A program made the position numbers and the translations under genes. Below the pieces are notes generated by a model, which ran no database searches, was not told the origin of the DNA, and saw nothing but the letters and a program-made list of their open reading frames with translations. Shown piece by piece: positions 14,214-17,836 of a stretch of 17,836 nt of DNA; positions within the stretch are counted from its first letter, which is position 1; each line of letters begins with the position of its first letter. Source of the DNA: an uncultured Legionella sp. (GTDB lineage Bacteria > Pseudomonadota > Gammaproteobacteria > Legionellales > Legionellaceae); the NCBI GenBank assembly GCA_903885895.1, contig CAISKC010000495.1, positions 1 to 17,836 on the forward strand. Direction: 5' to 3'.

Positions 14214-15095
14214 TTACCCTTCTGAACCCCAGCCTAATTTGATTCTTAGCGTATCATAATAGCGGTAGTCTTTAGGATGCAAGATCTGTAATTGCTTATC
14301 ACTCTTTTTAATCTGCACCGAATGCCCTGGCGCTATAGCGTAAGAACAATGCCCATCACAAGAAATTTGCAGAGGCATCTCATTTTGTGCAGAAATCCGC
14401 AAACTGACTTCTGAGCGATCGTCAATCACCAATGGACGAGCCGAAAAACTATGCGAAAACATAGGCACCATCACCATCGCATGCAGATCGGGATGCATAA
14501 TGGGTCCGCCTGCTGATAAAGCATAAGCCGTTGAGCCTGTAGGCGTCGCCAAAATCAAACCATCTGAGCAATAATGACTGACAAATTGATCGTCAATGAA
14601 GACATCAAATGTGATCAAGCGTGTTGCATTGCCGCGACTCAATACCACATCATTCAGTGCGTCTGCTGTAAAAAGCAGCATTTCACCTTCATAAATACTC
14701 ATGGTTAACAAAGAGCGCGCTTCTTGCTGATAAGATCCTTGCAAGATCTGATCTAATTGCGTGCTAAAATCATTCGGAGAAATATCCGTCAAAAATCCCA
14801 AATTGCCACGATTGATACCCGTCACAGGGATCTGATGTTGAATCGCAATTTGAGCCGCTGACAATAAACTGCCATCGCCTCCAACCACAATGATCAAATC
14901 CCGTTTAGGATCGAGATCGGCACGCAACAATACTGGGAACGGTAAATCACAACCCTGCGCTGTATCGGGATCCAGCATGACCGTATGCTGCTGACTTAAA
15001 TGCGCAGACACTTGATGCAAGGTTTCCAATACAGCCTTATTTTCGCGTTCTTGGCGCGCATATAAAATGACGCGCTGGAATTTTTTTTCGGTCAT
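14214..15095 (-). CDS. nadK: NAD kinase
   Basis: NAD kinase phosphorylates NAD to NADP using ATP (or polyphosphate in some bacteria) in the cytoplasm. The 293-residue protein has the catalytic G-G-D-G-S-L-L motif (Gly72-Gly75), the N-R-G-N-L-G-F-L-T-D-I segment, and the second nucleotide-binding stretch S-D-G-L-I-L-A-T-P-T-G-S-T-A-Y-A-L-S-A-G-G-P. The usual N-E-V-V-L box reads N-D-V-V-L, a conservative change. It ends with the family-typical L-G-W. It starts 11 bases after the bipA stop and ends 6 bases before recN, so all three are probably one transcript. A nadK-recN neighbourhood is common in gammaproteobacteria. Confidence 0.96.
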   Translation of the reverse strand: MTEKKFQRVILYARQERENKAVLETLHQVSAHLSQQHTVMLDPDTAQGCDLPFPVLLRADLDPKRDLIIVVGGDGSLLSAAQIAIQHQIPVTGINRGNLGFLTDISPNDFSTQLDQILQGSYQQEARSLLTMSIYEGEMLLFTADALNDVVLSRGNATRLITFDVFIDDQFVSHYCSDGLILATPTGSTAYALSAGGPIMHPDLHAMVMVPMFSHSFSARPLVIDDRSEVSLRISAQNEMPLQISCDGHCSYAIAPGHSVQIKKSDKQLQILHPKDYRYYDTLRIKLGWGSEG

Positions 15096-15106
15096 TGCTT
15101 TCGTCT

Positions 15107-16936
15107 CTAGCCATCCACATCCGATTGAGAACGCGACGTCCGTTTACGATCCGTTTCGTTCAATTCTTTTTTGCGAATGCGGATAGTTTTTGGTGTCACT
15201 TCTACTAATTCATCATCATCAATGAATTCAAGCGCTTGTTCTAAACTTAATTTTATAGGCGGCGTCAGAACGATATTTTCATCCGTACCCGATGCACGCA
15301 TATTGGTTAATTGTTTTTCTTTGGTAACATTCACTACCAAATCATTTTCCCGCGCATGAATCCCAACCACCATACCTTCATAGCAAGATGTTTGTGGTCC
15401 AATAAACAAACGACCACGCTCTTGAAGATTAAATAAAGCAAATCCGCGCGCAGTCCCTTGGCAATTGGCAATCAATACGCCACTGTTACGTTTGCCAATG
15501 CGGCCTTTTACCATCGGACCATAATGATCATATACGTGATACATCAAACCCGTTCCGGAGGTTGCCGATAAAAATTCGGTGTGAAATCCAATCAAGCCAC
15601 GTGTCGGGATTTGATAGTCTAAGCGTACACGGCCTTTTCCATCCGGGACCATGTTCTGTAATTCCCCACGCCGCTCTCCCAATTTTTCCATGATACTACC
15701 TTGATTCGCCTCTTCCACATCGACGGTCAAGCGTTCATACGGCTCACATTGTTCGCCATTTTCTTCACGTATAATCACTTCTGGTTTACAGATGGCCAAT
15801 TCATAATCTTCACGACGCATGGTTTCGATCAAAATTGATAAATGTAATTCCCCACGACCTGATACACGGAACTTATCTGGATCTTCGGTATCATCTACTC
15901 GCAACGCCACATTATGCAATAATTCTGTTTCCAAACGCTCGCGAATTTTGCGGCTGGTTACAAACTTACCTTCTTGACCCGCAAACGGAGAATCATTCAC
16001 CTGGAAAGTCATACTGATCGTCGGCTCATCCACCATCAAAGCGGGTAAGGCTTCTACCACATTCGGATCACATAACGTGTCGGAAATATGTAAATTATCA
16101 ATCCCGGTCACCGCAATGATGTCACCCGCACGTGCTTCATCAATTTCGACACGATCCAAACCTTTAAATCCAAGCAATTGCAACACGCGTCCAGAACGAA
16201 TATTGCCATCTTTATCAATAATTTTCACTGCCGCTTTCGCTTTCACATGGCCGCGACTGACACGACCAATGCCGATGGTACCCACATAAGAGGAATAATC
16301 CAAAGACGAAATTTGCATTTGAAAAGGACCGTCTGCATCCACATCCGGGGCTGCAACGTAGTCAATAATGGTTTGCAGTAAGGAAGACATATCTTCGCTT
16401 TCATCGTCCAAATCCAATTTTGCATAACCATTAAGCGCAGACGTGTACACCACTTTGAAATCTAATTGATCATCCGTAGCGCCTAAATTATCAAAAAGAT
16501 CAAAAACCTGATCCATTACCCAATGCGGCCGTGCGCCAGGACGGTCAATTTTGTTGATCACAACAATGGGCTTTAAACCGCGTGCAAACGCTTTTTGAGT
16601 CACAAAGCGCGTCTGAGGCATAGGACCATCCACTGCATCGACCAACAATAATACGCTGTCTACCATGGATAAAATACGTTCCACTTCTCCGCCAAAATCG
16701 GCATGTCCTGGTGTATCAACGATATTGATTTGATAGCCATTCCAATGCACAGACGTGTTTTTTGCTAAAATCGTAATACCACGTTCCTTTTCTAAATCAT
16801 TAGAATCCATGACCCGCTCAATTTTAGCTGCGCGTTCATTGAAGGTACCTGTTTGTTGTAATAATTTATCTACTAACGTCGTTTTGCCATGATCTACGTG
16901 CGCAATAATGGCGACGTTACGAATTTGCTCAATCAT
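15107..16936 (-). CDS. typA: Ribosome-associated GTPase TypA/BipA
   Basis: BipA is a translational GTPase related to EF-G and LepA. It aids 50S assembly and growth under cold or other stress. The 609-residue protein has G1 (AHVDHGKTT, residues 12-20), the switch region R-G-I-T-I-L-A-K, G3 (D-T-P-G-H), G4 (N-K-I-D), then domain II, the EF-G-like domains III and V, and the BipA-specific C-terminal domain (G-R-I-G-K-R-N-S-G-V-L through V-E-V-T-P-K-T-I-R-I-R-K). The C-terminal tail (K-R-T-S-R-S-Q) is polar. An AAGGT site lies 7 bases before the ATG. It is the first gene of the bipA-nadK-recN operon. In many relatives bipA stands alone near glnA, so this operon is a local arrangement. Confidence 0.97.
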   Translation of the reverse strand: MIEQIRNVAIIAHVDHGKTTLVDKLLQQTGTFNERAAKIERVMDSNDLEKERGITILAKNTSVHWNGYQINIVDTPGHADFGGEVERILSMVDSVLLLVDAVDGPMPQTRFVTQKAFARGLKPIVVINKIDRPGARPHWVMDQVFDLFDNLGATDDQLDFKVVYTSALNGYAKLDLDDESEDMSSLLQTIIDYVAAPDVDADGPFQMQISSLDYSSYVGTIGIGRVSRGHVKAKAAVKIIDKDGNIRSGRVLQLLGFKGLDRVEIDEARAGDIIAVTGIDNLHISDTLCDPNVVEALPALMVDEPTISMTFQVNDSPFAGQEGKFVTSRKIRERLETELLHNVALRVDDTEDPDKFRVSGRGELHLSILIETMRREDYELAICKPEVIIREENGEQCEPYERLTVDVEEANQGSIMEKLGERRGELQNMVPDGKGRVRLDYQIPTRGLIGFHTEFLSATSGTGLMYHVYDHYGPMVKGRIGKRNSGVLIANCQGTARGFALFNLQERGRLFIGPQTSCYEGMVVGIHARENDLVVNVTKEKQLTNMRASGTDENIVLTPPIKLSLEQALEFIDDDELVEVTPKTIRIRKKELNETDRKRTSRSQSDVDG

Positions 16937-16977
16937 ATTTACCTTTATAGTGTTGGTTCTCAGATTATAAACCGATC

Positions 16978-17006
16978 ATTATACCCCATTTTGGCTAGGT
17001 TCTCAC
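16978..17006 (-). promoter_or_regulatory. Sigma70 promoter of the bipA-nadK-recN operon
   Basis: On the minus strand, GTGAGA (17001-17006) and a perfect TATAAT (16978-16983) are 17 bases apart. A second perfect TATAAT lies just downstream at 16964-16969 with no good -35, so there may be two start points. The leader to the bipA ATG would be about 30-35 bases. Confidence 0.6.
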
Positions 17007-17080
17007 ATAATAATGAATAAATGTACAAATATCATATGACGCATCCGGAATCCTGCATCTTTTAAAATCTTTGCTACACT

Positions 17081-17086
17081 TATAAT
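17081..17086 (+). promoter_or_regulatory. -10 element of the conserved hypothetical gene
   Basis: A perfect TATAAT lies 25 bases before the ATG at 17112. No convincing -35 hexamer is found at 16-18 bases upstream, so the promoter may need an activator or be weak. It diverges from the bipA promoter. Confidence 0.45.
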
Positions 17087-17111
17087 GAGTCATGAATCAA
17101 GAGGATGCGGT

Positions 17112-17615
17112 ATGAAAAACTTGATTTTACATCCAACGGATACCAGCCAGTGGTATGCCTTGGTGACAGAAGCTGAAGCAGCTTTGCGTCTAAATTTAAA
17201 TGAAAATACCGAAAGTTATTTGGTATTCCTACTCCAACGCTTTATGCAAACTCCAGAATTAATCGAATCCGTGGTTGCTTTGGATTGTTTGACAGCATTA
17301 CAAAGCCCCACTCAGCTCCAAATTGAGCAACTAAAGACCATTGGTGACAAAAGCCTGCTAGTTTGTGGTCTCTTTCCCGGTTTGGCAACTCGTCGCCATG
17401 TGACGGTTGATTATTACAGCAAAATGGGACAGGCGGCGTATTTAACCGTCAGCGAACTGCAAGAACGCGCTTCAGCAGAATTGTATTTGCAATTGAGTCA
17501 ACATTTTCCAAATTTGCAAAAAATTCTCCAAGCCATGCGTGGCAGTTTTTTTCAATTTGCGCAGGCAGGGCAGGGGGCGTTGTGGTGTGCTGGGGATGAA
17601 GCGCAGACTCATTAA
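17112..17615 (+). CDS. Conserved hypothetical protein, soluble
   Basis: A 167-residue soluble protein, helical throughout, without signal peptide or membrane span. The pattern is one I associate with conserved uncharacterised gammaproteobacterial proteins: E-S-Y-L-V-F-L-L-Q-R-F early on, then G-D-K-S-L-L-V-C-G-L-F-P-G-L-A-T-R-R and Y-Y-S-K-M-G-Q-A-A-Y, the most conserved-looking block (residues about 85-120). I cannot give a biochemical role. The start at 17112 was chosen because AAGAGG lies 7 bases upstream and the -10 box is close; an in-frame ATG at 17085 would overlap the -10 box. It diverges from bipA. Confidence 0.85.
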   Translation: MKNLILHPTDTSQWYALVTEAEAALRLNLNENTESYLVFLLQRFMQTPELIESVVALDCLTALQSPTQLQIEQLKTIGDKSLLVCGLFPGLATRRHVTVDYYSKMGQAAYLTVSELQERASAELYLQLSQHFPNLQKILQAMRGSFFQFAQAGQGALWCAGDEAQTH

Positions 17616-17668
17616 AAAACCTTTATCACCCCTCATCCCTGAGGTATCCCCTCATAAATTTTTGATAG

Positions 17669-17836
17669 AAAATCGATGTATTAGAAAATCGTCTTGTACA
17701 GCATCAAAATAAAATGATCCCTAGTTGTTACACAAGCACACGTCTGCCAGTGCAGCTTATGTACTTACAAGAATTCTCTACACGAGAAGAAGCACTGGCT
17801 GCTGAAAAACAAATACAAGGTTGGAGTCGCAGAAAA
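17669..17836 (+). pseudogene. GIY-YIG nuclease remnant lacking its N-terminal half (runs off window)
   Basis: In this frame, open from just after a TAG at 17666-17668 to the window edge, 56 codons read L-E-N-R-L-V-Q-H-Q, then S-C-Y-T-S-T-R-L-P-V-Q-L-M-Y, E-F-S-T-R-E-E-A-L-A-A-E-K-Q-I-Q-G-W-S-R-R-K. This is the typical C-terminal half of a small GIY-YIG/UvrC-N-like endonuclease, with its conserved Arg-rich helix, the catalytic-type Glu (A-E-K-Q-I) and the G-W-S-R-R-K ending. The upstream GIY and YIG strands and catalytic Tyr should precede L-E-N-R-L, but the 50 bases before it carry a stop and no such sequence in any forward frame. An ATG at 17714 exists but would give an inactive fragment. 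It therefore looks 5'-truncated; the 3' end lies outside the window. Confidence 0.75.

Noticed and set aside
17631..17644. 5-bp hairpin cctca/tgagg as terminator of the gene ending at 17615
   Set aside because: The stem is short and no T-tract follows directly, so I do not call it a terminator.
1..17836. CRISPR array, tRNA, rRNA or intact transposase
   Set aside because: No regularly spaced direct repeats, no cloverleaf-like sequence and no transposase motif were found on either strand.

Overview
The window carries a chromosomal stretch of a gammaproteobacterium. The core proteins (FtsY/FtsE/FtsX, RsmD, BipA, NadK, RecN, GyrB, Hfq) resemble gammaproteobacterial versions in length and motifs, and rsmD diverges from ftsY as in many members of the class. 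Genes for small secreted or membrane proteins with no recognisable family sit between the housekeeping genes. That mix is typical of Legionellales and similar host-associated lineages, but this placement is an inference from style, not a proof.

Layout, left to right. A small Ala-rich membrane protein gene, possibly clipped at its 5' end, ends at a clear intrinsic terminator (1-493). Next is a minus-strand cell-division/secretion cluster, ftsY-ftsE-ftsX, with overlapping ends; an unknown 228-residue protein follows ftsX. On the plus strand, rsmD (16S rRNA methylase) is followed by a small-subunit heme catalase. A REP-like hairpin and a stretch of inverted repeats lie after the catalase. A stand-alone, clearly divergent hfq follows on the minus strand.

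The accessory region (about 6.5-9.3 kb) has two tandem paralogous secreted proteins of unknown family. Each has its own good sigma70 promoter. A REPIN-like 97-bp inverted structure lies between them. A third secreted, Cys-rich protein is encoded convergently and overlaps the end of the second paralog by 26 bp.

The right half contains gyrB, here not linked to dnaA/dnaN/recF. Divergent from it is a small very hydrophobic protein gene driven by an exact-consensus sigma70 promoter, which converges on and overlaps recN. recN, nadK and bipA form a compact minus-strand operon (bipA-nadK-recN). Divergent from bipA is a conserved hypothetical gene. The window ends inside a GIY-YIG nuclease remnant that lacks its N-terminal catalytic half.

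The main points of interest are the divergent Hfq, whose proximal RNA-binding face and rim look altered; the duplicated secreted protein pair with the REPIN; the orphan gyrB; the hydrophobic protein under a perfect promoter; and the decapitated GIY-YIG gene. I see no CRISPR array, tRNA, rRNA, intact transposase or defence system.
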